DNA from: Treponema sp.
Lineage (GTDB): Bacteria; Spirochaetota; Spirochaetia; Treponematales; Treponemataceae
Length of the DNA: 11,078 nucleotides
Assembly: GCA_017421145.1 (NCBI GenBank)
Contig: JAFOTA010000155.1
Span: 1-11,078 of the forward strand
Reading direction: 5' to 3'
Part shown: piece by piece, positions 1-6,749 of the stretch
Position numbering within the stretch: position 1 is the first letter of the stretch
How the letters are laid out: the number at the start of each line of letters is the position of its first letter
Translations under genes and position numbers: made by a program
The notes under the pieces: generated by a model
What the model saw: the letters and a program-made list of their open reading frames with translations, nothing else
What the model was told of the DNA's origin: nothing
Databases searched by the model: none

Positions 1-121
1 GCATGATACCGTGGATAAGGATCTCCTCGCCGTCACAGATAGCATCGACCTCAAGCTCTGTACCTGAAAGGTACTTGTCGATGAGTATCGGGTTTTCAAT
101 GTTCTGAGCGAATTTAATGTA
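1..121 (-). CDS. carB: Carbamoyl-phosphate synthase large subunit, internal fragment
   Basis: Read on the minus strand, this stretch encodes about 40 residues containing [13 protein letters not shown] followed by [17 protein letters not shown]. This matches the ATP-grasp region of the large subunit of carbamoyl-phosphate synthase, which makes carbamoyl phosphate for pyrimidine and arginine synthesis. The family pattern is a leucine/isoleucine-D-K/H stretch followed by E-V-D-A-I-C-D-G and then G-I-M-E-H. The gene runs off the left edge at its 3' side. On its 5' side the similarity stops near base 121, and the frame meets a stop at 134-136. A complete gene would need several hundred more codons here, but the Fur-family gene begins at 165. 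The fragment therefore looks joined to unrelated sequence and is probably an assembly chimera, not a resident gene. Confidence 0.8.
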
Positions 122-143
122 ATTTGAGAGCGGTTATCAAATT
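121..143. promoter_or_regulatory. Palindrome upstream of the Fur-family gene, candidate metal-responsive operator
   Basis: The arms AATTTGAGA (121-129) and TATCAAATT (135-143) are inverted repeats, matching at 8 of 9 positions around a 5-base spacer. The site ends 21 bases before the regulator's ATG. Fur, Zur and PerR proteins bind AT-rich inverted repeats and often repress their own operons, so zinc-dependent autoregulation is a reasonable inference. The 9-5-9 layout is not the classical 7-1-7 Fur/PerR box. The left edge lies close to the suspected contig junction, so part of the site could be foreign sequence. Confidence 0.4.
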
Positions 144-164
144 CAAAAACATAAAGGTCAAAGC

Positions 165-602
165 ATGGCTCAGGAGCAGACAAAAATTTCTTACAGAACA
201 AAGCAGCGTGATTTTTTGCTGGATTTTGCAAAGAGCACTTCCGGAAGTCATTTTACAGTCGAAGACATCAAGGAATATTGCGCGAGCAAGAACATATGCG
301 TCGGCACCGCAACCATTTACAGAAGCCTTGAAAAAATGACGAACGAGCACATCATCAACAAATACTTCGTTGATGAAAAATCTGCCGCATGCTTTGAATA
401 CATCGGAGAAGACGACTGCAGCACCGGGAATCATTTTCACTTGAAGTGCGAGAAATGCGGAAAGCTCATCCACCTGGAATGTTCAGATTTGGAAATCATA
501 AAGAAGCATCTTTTGAAGAACCATGGTTTTTCACTTGACTCTTTTAAAACTGTATTTTACGGCATATGCAAGGAATGTCAGAAAAATGAAAAGAAACACT
601 AG
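165..602 (+). CDS. Fur-family metal-responsive transcriptional regulator (probably Zur-like)
   Basis: This 145-residue protein has the usual length and layout of the Fur superfamily of dimeric metal-sensing repressors. Residues 1-80 form the winged-helix DNA-binding domain, with the recognition-helix stretch VGTATIYRSLEKM at 46-58. The C-terminal dimerisation and metal domain holds H90-F-H92, the pair C95/C98 and a second pair C135/C138. The two CxxC pairs form the structural zinc site of many family members. H90, H92, H103 and H120 are candidate sensory ligands. The ATG at 165 starts at the expected N-terminus, though only a weak AAAGG precedes it. The stop overlaps the next gene by 17 bases, and that gene and the two after it encode a zinc-type ABC importer. 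This favours a zinc-sensing (Zur) role over iron or peroxide sensing, but the sensed metal cannot be read from sequence alone. Confidence 0.88.
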   Translation: MAQEQTKISYRTKQRDFLLDFAKSTSGSHFTVEDIKEYCASKNICVGTATIYRSLEKMTNEHIINKYFVDEKSAACFEYIGEDDCSTGNHFHLKCEKCGKLIHLECSDLEIIKKHLLKNHGFSLDSFKTVFYGICKECQKNEKKH

Positions 603-1560
603 GATTTTAACGGCGGCAATCTTCGTTGCAATGATCGTACCGCTTGTTTTTTCATGCAGCAAAAAAGAACCGTCCGGCGGAAAAAAAGATGGCATCAGCA
701 TAGTTGCCACAATCTTCCCGGAATATGATTGGGTAAGGCAGATAACTGGATCCAATGAAAAAATAAATCTTTCGCTGCTCATGAAAAACGGAGTCGACAT
801 GCACAGCTTCACTCCGACGACGAAAGACATGATAAATCTTTCGACCTGCGACATTCTGATTTATGTAGGCGGTGAATCCGATGCATGGATACAGAGCGCG
901 CTCAAAAACAAGACGAACAAAAATCTTGTGGAAATAAACCTCATGAAAATTCTCGGTGACGGCATAAAGGAAGAAGAGCTTGTGGAAGGAATGGAAGCCG
1001 AAGAAGAATGTGAGGAAGAAGAAGTAGAGGAAACCGAATACGACGAGCATGTCTGGCTTTCCGTGAAAAATGCAAAGACGCTATGCAAAAAAATCACGGC
1101 TGAAATATGCAGGCTTTTACCGGAAGATTCTGAATCGTTTGAAAAAAATCTTTCAGCATACATAAAGCAGCTTGATGAGCTTGACGATGAATTCAAAACT
1201 GCATGCGATTCCCTTGATTCAAAGACACTGATTTTCTGCGACAGATTTCCGTTCAGATATTTTACCGATGACTACAACCTGGACTATTACGCGGCATTTC
1301 TCGGATGTTCTGCAGAAAGCGAAGCCAGCTTCAAGACGATTGCATTCCTCGGAAAAAAAGTCGATGAGCTTGCCGCAAAAAAAGTTTTCGTGCTTGAAAA
1401 GTCGGATCAGAAGATAGCAAGGACGGTCATTGCAAATTCAAAGGCAAAGGATGCAAAGATCATCGTCATGGATTCAATGCAGTCTGCCACCGATTCGGAC
1501 ATCAAAAACGGAAAGACTTATATTTCTGCAATGAAAAAAAATCTTGAGAGCTTGAGGTAG
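586..1560 (+). CDS. znuA: Zinc/manganese ABC transporter substrate-binding lipoprotein (ZnuA/TroA family)
   Basis: This 324-residue cluster A-1 binding protein captures a divalent metal, probably zinc, and hands it to the ZnuB permease. It begins with a lipoprotein signal peptide: MKRN, a hydrophobic run, and lipobox VFSC with the lipidated cysteine at 24. Expected motifs follow: ATIFPEYDWV (41-50), D-M-H73-SFTP and D-E-H155-VWL, which supply the first two histidine ligands, and a late aspartate at 296 in MDSMQS. Where many ZnuA proteins carry a histidine-rich loop, this one has a strongly acidic segment at about 128-155. The third histidine ligand of ZnuA/TroA is not evident: the aligned stretch reads IFCDRFPFRYF, with C218 near that position. 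The start at 586 puts the signal peptide at the N-terminus. An upstream in-frame ATG at 523 lies inside the regulator gene and would add a non-signal extension. It overlaps the regulator gene by 17 bases and lies 3 bases before znuC. Confidence 0.87.
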   Translation: MKRNTRILTAAIFVAMIVPLVFSCSKKEPSGGKKDGISIVATIFPEYDWVRQITGSNEKINLSLLMKNGVDMHSFTPTTKDMINLSTCDILIYVGGESDAWIQSALKNKTNKNLVEINLMKILGDGIKEEELVEGMEAEEECEEEEVEETEYDEHVWLSVKNAKTLCKKITAEICRLLPEDSESFEKNLSAYIKQLDELDDEFKTACDSLDSKTLIFCDRFPFRYFTDDYNLDYYAAFLGCSAESEASFKTIAFLGKKVDELAAKKVFVLEKSDQKIARTVIANSKAKDAKIIVMDSMQSATDSDIKNGKTYISAMKKNLESLR

Positions 1561-1563
1561 GCT

Positions 1564-2193
1564 ATGGCTTTGATTGAATGTGAACGGCTGTGCATAGGTT
1601 ACGGCGCAAAAATCGTCGCAAAAGATATTTCGCTAAAAATAGAAAAAAACGATTATCTCTACATCATCGGTGAAAACGGTTCGGGAAAATCAACCCTGAT
1701 GAAAACTCTGCTCGGACTTCTGCCTCCTGTTTCGGGTGAAATAAAATTCGACGGCGGGCTTAAAAAAAATGAAGCAGGATATCTTCCGCAGCAAAAAGAA
1801 TACCAGAGGAATTTTCCTGCATCAGTGTGGGAAGTCGTTCTTTCCGGATGCCAGAATGATTTGGGTTGGCTTCCGTTCTACACGAAAAAGCACAAAAAAT
1901 CTGCGCTCAAAAACCTTGACCTGCTCGGAATCCCCAAGCTGAGGAAAAAAAGTTTTTCAGAGCTAAGCGGCGGACAACAGCAGCGCGTTTTGCTTGCAAG
2001 GGCTTTGTGCACCGCAAAAAAAATGCTGATTCTTGATGAGCCTGTGACAGGACTTGATCCCGATGCTACAGAAGAAATGTATTCCCTCATCGAAAAGCTC
2101 AACAAAGAAGAAGGACTTACAATCGTAATGATTAGCCACGACATTGCGGCTGCAGAAAAATACGCAAAACATATTTATAGAATGGGTGAATAA
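1564..2193 (+). CDS. znuC: Zinc/manganese ABC transporter ATP-binding protein
   Basis: This 209-residue cytoplasmic ATPase powers the metal importer. It carries the full nucleotide-binding set: Walker A GENGSGKST at 36-44, Q-loop LPQQ at 74-77, signature LSGGQ at 134-138, Walker B KMLILDEP at 153-160 with catalytic E159, D-loop GLDPD, and switch H192 in ISHD. The protein is a minimal ATPase domain, shorter than ZnuC of enteric bacteria, which carries extra C-terminal sequence. A ribosome site GAGG at 1554-1557 lies 6 bases before the ATG. The gene follows znuA by 3 bases and is followed after a single base by the permease ATG, so the three transporter genes are almost certainly one transcript. 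Substrate is inferred from the neighbours. Confidence 0.93.
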   Translation: MALIECERLCIGYGAKIVAKDISLKIEKNDYLYIIGENGSGKSTLMKTLLGLLPPVSGEIKFDGGLKKNEAGYLPQQKEYQRNFPASVWEVVLSGCQNDLGWLPFYTKKHKKSALKNLDLLGIPKLRKKSFSELSGGQQQRVLLARALCTAKKMLILDEPVTGLDPDATEEMYSLIEKLNKEEGLTIVMISHDIAAAEKYAKHIYRMGE

Positions 2194-2194
2194 A

Positions 2195-3043
2195 ATGGCA
2201 GATGTCTTTGAAAAAATCGCAAGTTACTTTCAGTTTTCTTTCGTCCAGTATGCAGTGATTACAGGAGTGGTCATCGCATTGTGCTCTTCACTTCTAGGAG
2301 TGACGCTCGTTTTAAAAAGATTTTCGTTCATCGGTGACGGGCTTAGCCACACTGCATTCGGAGCTTTGGCTTTGGCATCGGTTTTGAAAATCACCACGCC
2401 CACATATTTTATCCTTCCGGTCACGACCATTTTTGCAATAATACTTTTATGCGGAAAGCAGAATTCAAAGATCAAGGGTGACACAAGCCTTGCGCTCATC
2501 TCAACCTCGGCGCTTGCATTCGGATATCTTCTCATGAACATTTTTTCACCGAAGACAAATCTTTCGGGCGACGTATGCACTACATTGTTCGGTTCCACAT
2601 CCATCCTCACGCTCACAAAAACGGACGTGATAATTTCGGTTGTGCTGAGCATCGCGGTCATACTGCTTTTCATATTTTTCTACAACAAGATTTTCGCAAT
2701 CACATTTGACGAAGATTTTGCAAAGGCTTCAGGAACGAACGTTTTCCTCTACAATCTCATAATGGCAGTTTTCATTGCCGTCATAATCGTGCTTGCAATG
2801 AATCTTGTCGGCTCACTTCTGATTTCCGCGCTCATAATTTTCCCGGCGGTTTCAGCGATGTTCATTTTCAAGAATTTCAAGAACGTAACGATATTTTCAG
2901 CCGCATCTTCCATAGTCTGTGCGCTTGTCGGAATCCTCATATCAATTATTTCAGGAACACCCGTAGGTTCGACCATAGTGGCTGTTGATTTTTTATTATT
3001 TGTGATATGCTTTGTCATGGGGAAAATCTTAAGAAGAAGATGA
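2195..3043 (+). CDS. znuB: Zinc/manganese ABC transporter permease (ABC-3 family)
   Basis: This 282-residue inner-membrane permease forms the metal channel with ZnuC. It shows about eight or nine hydrophobic segments, the first at about 16-40. It has the family hallmark KRFSFIGDGLSHTAF at 41-55, the loop thought to contact the ATPase, and a late GTPVGSTIVAVD at 254-265. The C-terminus is basic (KILRRR), as expected for a cytoplasmic tail. The start at 2195 is one base after the znuC stop. The in-frame ATG at 2144 would add 17 polar residues encoded inside znuC, so it was rejected. The coding sequence ends 23 bases before the next gene in the same direction. Confidence 0.92.
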   Translation: MADVFEKIASYFQFSFVQYAVITGVVIALCSSLLGVTLVLKRFSFIGDGLSHTAFGALALASVLKITTPTYFILPVTTIFAIILLCGKQNSKIKGDTSLALISTSALAFGYLLMNIFSPKTNLSGDVCTTLFGSTSILTLTKTDVIISVVLSIAVILLFIFFYNKIFAITFDEDFAKASGTNVFLYNLIMAVFIAVIIVLAMNLVGSLLISALIIFPAVSAMFIFKNFKNVTIFSAASSIVCALVGILISIISGTPVGSTIVAVDFLLFVICFVMGKILRRR

Positions 3044-3054
3044 CCTCAGATTAT

Positions 3055-3059
3055 GGAGG
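3055..3059 (+). promoter_or_regulatory. Ribosome binding site for the 3067 lipoprotein gene
   Basis: GGAGG sits 7 bases before the ATG at 3067. It decides the start codon: the next in-frame ATG upstream, at 3007, lies inside znuB and would bury the lipoprotein signal peptide behind 20 extra residues. Confidence 0.75.
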
Positions 3060-3066
3060 AAAAACC

Positions 3067-3687
3067 ATGAAAAAATGCATTCATATTTTATTGCTCTGCT
3101 TGATTCCGCTCTGCTTGACCGGATGCGGAAAAACCAAATCTGTCAAAGCCATAAGCGACCTTGACGGAACAGATTCCGTAATAACGGAACCCATACCGGA
3201 AATTCAGGGCAATGAAGATTCCGCCACGCCCTCTACCGTAACCGAAAATCTTGTGGAAGAAAACGCCGCAAAAAAAAGTTCAGGGGAAAAATCTTCTGAA
3301 AATAAAAAGAGCGGTAAAATCGACATAGACCTTTCCGACATGAACTACAACATAATGTCTTCGCTTGATTTTGACATGGCGATAGAGCCTGAAAAATATT
3401 ATGGAAAGACAATCAAAATGCGCGGCCAGTTTTTTACAGTCGTAGAGCCGGATTCACAGCAAAGGTTCTACTACTGCGTCGTCTATGATCCAACCGCATG
3501 CTGTCAGGCAGGAATCGACTTCATGCTCAAAGGCGACAAAGTTTACCCCGATGATTTTCCGCCGGAAGAAACATACATAGAAATCATCGGGCAGTTCACG
3601 GACTTTTCAAACATGCTGAACGACGGCCGTTCATACCAAGGTCTCTTGTGCGACACCCTCACGGTGTTGGATGAAAAGAATCTCTAA
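3067..3687 (+). CDS. Lipoprotein with Cys-Cys motif, last gene of the zinc-uptake operon
   Basis: This 206-residue protein starts with a clear lipoprotein signal: MKKCIH, a hydrophobic core, and lipobox LTGC with the lipidated cysteine at 20. A low-complexity Ser/Glu/Lys linker follows at about 50-85. A compact domain occupies about 95-206. It reads like a small beta-barrel: PEKYYGKTIKMRGQF, then YYCVVYDPTACCQAGIDF with C137, C145 and C146, then VYPDDFPPEETYIEIIGQF. The domain resembles, from memory, OB-like domains with an A-C-C-x-x-G-I/L motif found near metal transporters and in YcgQ/DUF1980-type proteins. I could not verify that relation. Its place 23 bases after znuB, with its own strong ribosome site, suggests an envelope-anchored role in zinc handling, for example delivery to ZnuA. 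It may be a zinc-binding accessory protein, but no function is established here. Confidence 0.75.
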   Translation: MKKCIHILLLCLIPLCLTGCGKTKSVKAISDLDGTDSVITEPIPEIQGNEDSATPSTVTENLVEENAAKKSSGEKSSENKKSGKIDIDLSDMNYNIMSSLDFDMAIEPEKYYGKTIKMRGQFFTVVEPDSQQRFYYCVVYDPTACCQAGIDFMLKGDKVYPDDFPPEETYIEIIGQFTDFSNMLNDGRSYQGLLCDTLTVLDEKNL

Positions 3688-3702
3688 GAAAACACTGCTT
3701 GA

Positions 3703-4134
3703 TCAGGAAACCGGTTTTTCTATTTTCACTTCTTCAGGAGGATTGCTATTGAAAAAACTATTCACGGAATAGATTATGTATCCGATGAAAAGCGTGTCAA
3801 AAACAAAAACAAGCACGCAGAAAACTTTTCCGACCCTGGTTTTATTCGGCTTGATGATTCCTGAAAACGCACATATCAACGCCGCGGCATTCGTTATTAT
3901 GATGAACGTCAGAAGAAGCAGCGTCATTGACGAAGTGATTTTATCATAAGAAAAAATCCAGAAGATTCCGAGACCAAACGAAACAAAGAAAAGAACCAAT
4001 GCGATAAAGCCGCAGATCAAGGTTTTATGGCCGCCTTTCCTTCTCCTGAATTTGTTTATGAAACGGACTATTGCAAAAGCCGCCAAAGTCAAAACCAAAA
4101 TAAGTACTGCCAGACAAACAAAATATGAGATCAT
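3703..4134 (-). CDS. Hypothetical four-helix membrane protein
   Basis: I do not recognise this 143-residue protein. It has four clear hydrophobic segments at about 3-24, 38-60, 70-93 and 103-126. A basic loop (KFRRRKGGHK, 28-37) lies between the first two, and a short charged C-terminal tail (PPEEVKIEKPVS) follows the last. By the positive-inside rule the first loop should be cytoplasmic, placing both termini outside. A ribosome site AGGGAG at 4141-4146 lies 6 bases upstream of the ATG. The gene follows the oxidoreductase by 15 bases on the same strand and ends 15 bases from the oppositely directed lipoprotein gene. It is probably the last cistron of the cyclase-oxidoreductase operon. No catalytic motif is visible. 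Confidence 0.65.
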   Translation of the reverse strand: MISYFVCLAVLILVLTLAAFAIVRFINKFRRRKGGHKTLICGFIALVLFFVSFGLGIFWIFSYDKITSSMTLLLLTFIIITNAAALICAFSGIIKPNKTRVGKVFCVLVFVFDTLFIGYIIYSVNSFFNSNPPEEVKIEKPVS

Positions 4135-4149
4135 CTTTTTCTCCCTGCC

Positions 4150-5166
4150 CTATTCTTCAAACGGGTATTTAAAATTCCACTTTCTTCGGAGATCATCCAT
4201 TATACCACATAATTGGACTGAATGGCTATGCGGATAGACGGAACTTTCTGTTTTTCCGTTTAAAATGCATTCGGTAGCCTCTTCAAGCTCATATTCATAA
4301 CCGTTTACCCTGAACGGCGCCTCTATGATTTCCGTTCTTTTTGAACCTGCCTTTCTGCTCGGATACAAATGGATTTCAGCCTTCTGAGCCATAAAAAAAT
4401 CCTTTACCTTTATGAATCCCTTCGATCCATATATGAATGCATCATGCTCTTCATGGTAAAACGGAAGACCCACGGCACTTTCAAATGTTGCGGTAACCAT
4501 GTTTTCAAAAACCAGGCTCACGCTCTCCCATGCATCGACGGAGTTTTGGAAGCGCACGTTTGATCCGTAGTTCACGACAGGAACAAAATCGTTCATGAGC
4601 ATCGAAAAATAAATGTTGTAGATTCCCACGTCCAAAAGCGCGCCGCCTGCCATTTCCGGTGCCCACAGCCTGCTTTTCGGATCGAAATCATTTTTGTTGC
4701 AAAAATATGAAAGAACGTGAAGCACGTTTCCGATCGCTCCATTGGCAATGCATTCCTTGATTTTCCCGATGCAAGGATTGAAAGCGGTCCACATCGCCTC
4801 CATGAAAAAAAGATTTTTTGACCGCGCCTTTTCAATCATCTGGTTAAGCTGAACACCGTTACAGCCGGCCGGTTTTTCACAAAGAACGTGCTTTCCGCTT
4901 TCAAGGCACTTCATGACTGAATCAAAATGAAATGCATGGGGATTTGAAACGTACACTGCATCAACCTGCGGATCCGACAAAAGCTCTTCATAAGAACCGT
5001 AGGATTTTTCAAAGCCATATTTTTCGGCAAAACTTTCAGCTCTTCCGGCATCCCTGCTTGCAACAGCATAACGCCGGATTTTTTCATTCGGAGAATTCAT
5101 TGCACGCGCCATGGCATTGGCAATATTTCCAGGAGCCAAAACAGCCCAATTAACAAAATCTTTCAT
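4150..5166 (-). CDS. Gfo/Idh/MocA-family NAD(P)-dependent oxidoreductase
   Basis: This 338-residue cytoplasmic dehydrogenase has the usual family length. The N-terminal Rossmann domain (about 1-120) has a modified nucleotide loop, APGNIANAMA at 11-20, and a segment AVYVSNPHAFHF at 70-81. The family motif CEKPAGCN at 96-103 includes the catalytic-region lysine K98. The C-terminal alpha/beta domain has AGGALLDVGIYNIYFS at 173-188, where D179 and Y183 match the GGG-x-x-x-D-x-G-x-Y pattern of the dihydrodiol dehydrogenase/xylose dehydrogenase branch. Substrate is unknown; a sugar or polyol is most likely from family knowledge. Its ATG overlaps the diguanylate cyclase stop in an ATGA arrangement (5163-5166), so the two are probably translationally coupled. 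Confidence 0.88.
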   Translation of the reverse strand: MKDFVNWAVLAPGNIANAMARAMNSPNEKIRRYAVASRDAGRAESFAEKYGFEKSYGSYEELLSDPQVDAVYVSNPHAFHFDSVMKCLESGKHVLCEKPAGCNGVQLNQMIEKARSKNLFFMEAMWTAFNPCIGKIKECIANGAIGNVLHVLSYFCNKNDFDPKSRLWAPEMAGGALLDVGIYNIYFSMLMNDFVPVVNYGSNVRFQNSVDAWESVSLVFENMVTATFESAVGLPFYHEEHDAFIYGSKGFIKVKDFFMAQKAEIHLYPSRKAGSKRTEIIEAPFRVNGYEYELEEATECILNGKTESSVYPHSHSVQLCGIMDDLRRKWNFKYPFEE

Positions 5167-6296
5167 ACTTCATAAACTATATCGGCGGTCTTAACTTGGT
5201 TACGCCCGTTGTTCTTAGCATAATACAGACATTTGTCCGCATTATCAATCCATGTGGTTCCGTTGAAATCTGCCGGCATTCCGCTTATTCCTGCACTCAG
5301 GGTAAACGACGCGTCACCGGAAAAGTCAAATCTTGCAGCAGCAAAATCCGCGCGGATTGACTGAACCGTATAAATCACGACCGACGGCATGCTGTCTTCA
5401 AAAATCAAAACGAATTCCTCACCGCCGTATCTGAATGCCCTCCTGTTCGATCCCATGTTCTTTCTGATTATTTCAGCAAGGGCAACGAGAACTTTGTCAC
5501 CGGCAACATGACCGTATTCATCGTTCACTTTTTTGAAAAAATCAATGTCCAGCATCACAAGAAAGGGATTTATATTCTCCGTCTTGATTCTTTTCAGGAT
5601 TCTTGAAATCGCACCGTCAAGCGCAGTCCGGTTGTAAAGCTTCGTGAGAGGCTCAATTTTCAGCTCTTCCACAAGCTCAATCTGCTTGCCGTAAAAGTCA
5701 TGGATGTAATCAAGCTGCGACACCTGTGATTTCATGAGCGCACGGGCAAAAACATATGCACAAATAATGAAAACGAAATCGCAGATCATGGAAAGGACTT
5801 TGTAAAGCCCCTCTTCTGTATTCGGATCGATCAAAAAAGTGACCGCAGAAATTATGAGAGTCGGAACCGTAAGTACAAGGAGCCGCTGAAGTATTTTTGC
5901 TTCACCAAAAACAGCGCAGATAAAAAATGCCACGGCAGGAGAGACCAGAAGGATTTGAAAATAATTATGGAAGATTGCAAGAACCGAGCAGATCATAAAA
6001 ATGCTGAACGAAACCCACATGTTCTTTGTCATGGTGGAAAACCTGCCTGACCGCCTGACGCATGCAGCGATTATGAGAACAGAAAAATTCAAGGCTGAAG
6101 GCATAACGATCCTGATCATGACATATCTGAAAATCTCATCGACTCGCTGGCTCAGCTTCAGAAGCGTAGCAAAATTGAAAAACTCCATTCCCAAAATAAT
6201 GAAAACCACGATCCAGCATATCAACAAAATTTTTCTCTGCCACTTGCCTTGGAGAAAATCCTTATACTTATTAAACGTGTTTTCCGCTTCGTTCAT
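5163..6296 (-). CDS. Membrane-bound diguanylate cyclase (GGDEF domain)
   Basis: This 377-residue protein should make cyclic di-GMP from two GTP at the inner membrane. Residues 20-190 hold about six hydrophobic segments (roughly 22-42, 58-80, 93-113, 114-131, 138-156 and 168-187) with no recognisable extracytoplasmic sensor domain. A short linker (190-213) leads to a complete GGDEF domain: EPLTKLYNR at 215-223, DIDFFKKVNDEYGHVAGD at 250-267 with metal-binding D250, and the active-site loop RYGGEEF at 289-295. The final YYAKNNGRNQV is also typical. The RxxD inhibitory site normally five residues before GGEEF is absent (GSNR is there), so allosteric product inhibition at that site is not expected. 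The gene is divergent from the 6404 gene and heads a three-gene operon. No Shine-Dalgarno precedes the ATG, and a TATTAT box lies 6 bases upstream. Confidence 0.92.
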   Translation of the reverse strand: MNEAENTFNKYKDFLQGKWQRKILLICWIVVFIILGMEFFNFATLLKLSQRVDEIFRYVMIRIVMPSALNFSVLIIAACVRRSGRFSTMTKNMWVSFSIFMICSVLAIFHNYFQILLVSPAVAFFICAVFGEAKILQRLLVLTVPTLIISAVTFLIDPNTEEGLYKVLSMICDFVFIICAYVFARALMKSQVSQLDYIHDFYGKQIELVEELKIEPLTKLYNRTALDGAISRILKRIKTENINPFLVMLDIDFFKKVNDEYGHVAGDKVLVALAEIIRKNMGSNRRAFRYGGEEFVLIFEDSMPSVVIYTVQSIRADFAAARFDFSGDASFTLSAGISGMPADFNGTTWIDNADKCLYYAKNNGRNQVKTADIVYEV

Positions 6297-6302
6297 ACTA
6301 TT

Positions 6303-6308
6303 ATAATA
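6303..6308 (-). promoter_or_regulatory. Candidate -10 box of the diguanylate cyclase operon
   Basis: On the minus strand, TATTAT ends 6 bases before the ATG at 6296. An overlapping TATAAT (6300-6305) ends 3 bases before it. No ribosome site is visible. Transcription starting about 7 bases after TATTAT would begin at the ATG, giving a leaderless message. The -35 region is AT-rich without a good TTGACA match, so the call is tentative. Confidence 0.4.
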
Positions 6309-6368
6309 TCATAAATAATTAAATTTTATAAGTGGGAAGTGCCGAAACTGACAAATCCGGACTGACGG

Positions 6369-6397
6369 TTTACAAACTGATTCCGCTGATATAGAAT
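6369..6397 (+). promoter_or_regulatory. Promoter of the 6404 gene, apparently leaderless
   Basis: TTTACA (6369-6374) and TAGAAT (6392-6397) are separated by exactly 17 bases, matching sigma-70-type -35 and -10 elements. The -10 ends 6 bases before the ATG at 6404, so transcription would start at or next to the start codon. No Shine-Dalgarno is present between them. Confidence 0.55.
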
Positions 6398-6403
6398 GAA
6401 TCG

Positions 6404-6733
6404 ATGACTGGAAAAATAATTTTTGCGGCCGCATGCTTTGTAACCGCGCTGACATTCATAGAAGTAGGAATCTATGCGTTTTTGACCCGGAAACCCATGA
6501 ATTTCTGGACATGGCAAAAAGTCGATCCAAAGAAGATAAGCGACATAAAAAAATACAACAGGGCAAACGGAATCATGTGGATTTGCGCCGGAATTCCGCT
6601 TCTGGTTTTTGCAGCCCTGAGTTTCTGCATGGACATTTTTCCGCTTGGGATTGCGCTCGCCGTCTATCTTATGCTTGCGCTCCTAGCGTTGATTTTCACG
6701 TACCGGATGATCGAAAAAAAATTCATGCGCTGA
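6404..6733 (+). CDS. Small DUF3784-like membrane protein
   Basis: This 109-residue protein has three hydrophobic segments at about 5-27, 57-75 and 79-100. Between the first two is the conserved-looking stretch FWTWQKVDPKKISDIKKYNR (34-53), followed by ANGIMWICAGI. A tryptophan-rich turn, a D-x-x-x-Y-N segment and a G-x-M-W start to the second helix recall the DUF3784 family of small bacterial membrane proteins, from memory and not verified. Family function is unknown. The ATG at 6404 is placed directly downstream of a good promoter without a ribosome site. It is transcribed divergently from the diguanylate cyclase across 107 bases. An ORF in another frame at 6433-6762 has a composition typical of a shadow and was discarded. 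Confidence 0.65.
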   Translation: MTGKIIFAAACFVTALTFIEVGIYAFLTRKPMNFWTWQKVDPKKISDIKKYNRANGIMWICAGIPLLVFAALSFCMDIFPLGIALAVYLMLALLALIFTYRMIEKKFMR

Positions 6734-6749
6734 CAAACAAGGCCGGAAA

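Noticed and set aside
114..473. Minus-strand open frame of 119 codons opposite the regulator gene
   Set aside because: It lies entirely antisense to a well-supported Fur-family gene, and its translation resembles no family and has the composition of a shadow frame.
861..1196. Minus-strand frame rich in serine (MNSSSSSSSCFM...)
   Set aside because: The serine run is the antisense reading of the GAA-rich acidic loop of ZnuA, so it is a by-product of codon composition.
3707..3716. Short palindrome AACCGGTT near the convergent gene ends, considered as a bidirectional terminator
   Set aside because: It cannot form a stable hairpin with a loop. The 15-base gap between the two genes holds no stem followed by a U-run.
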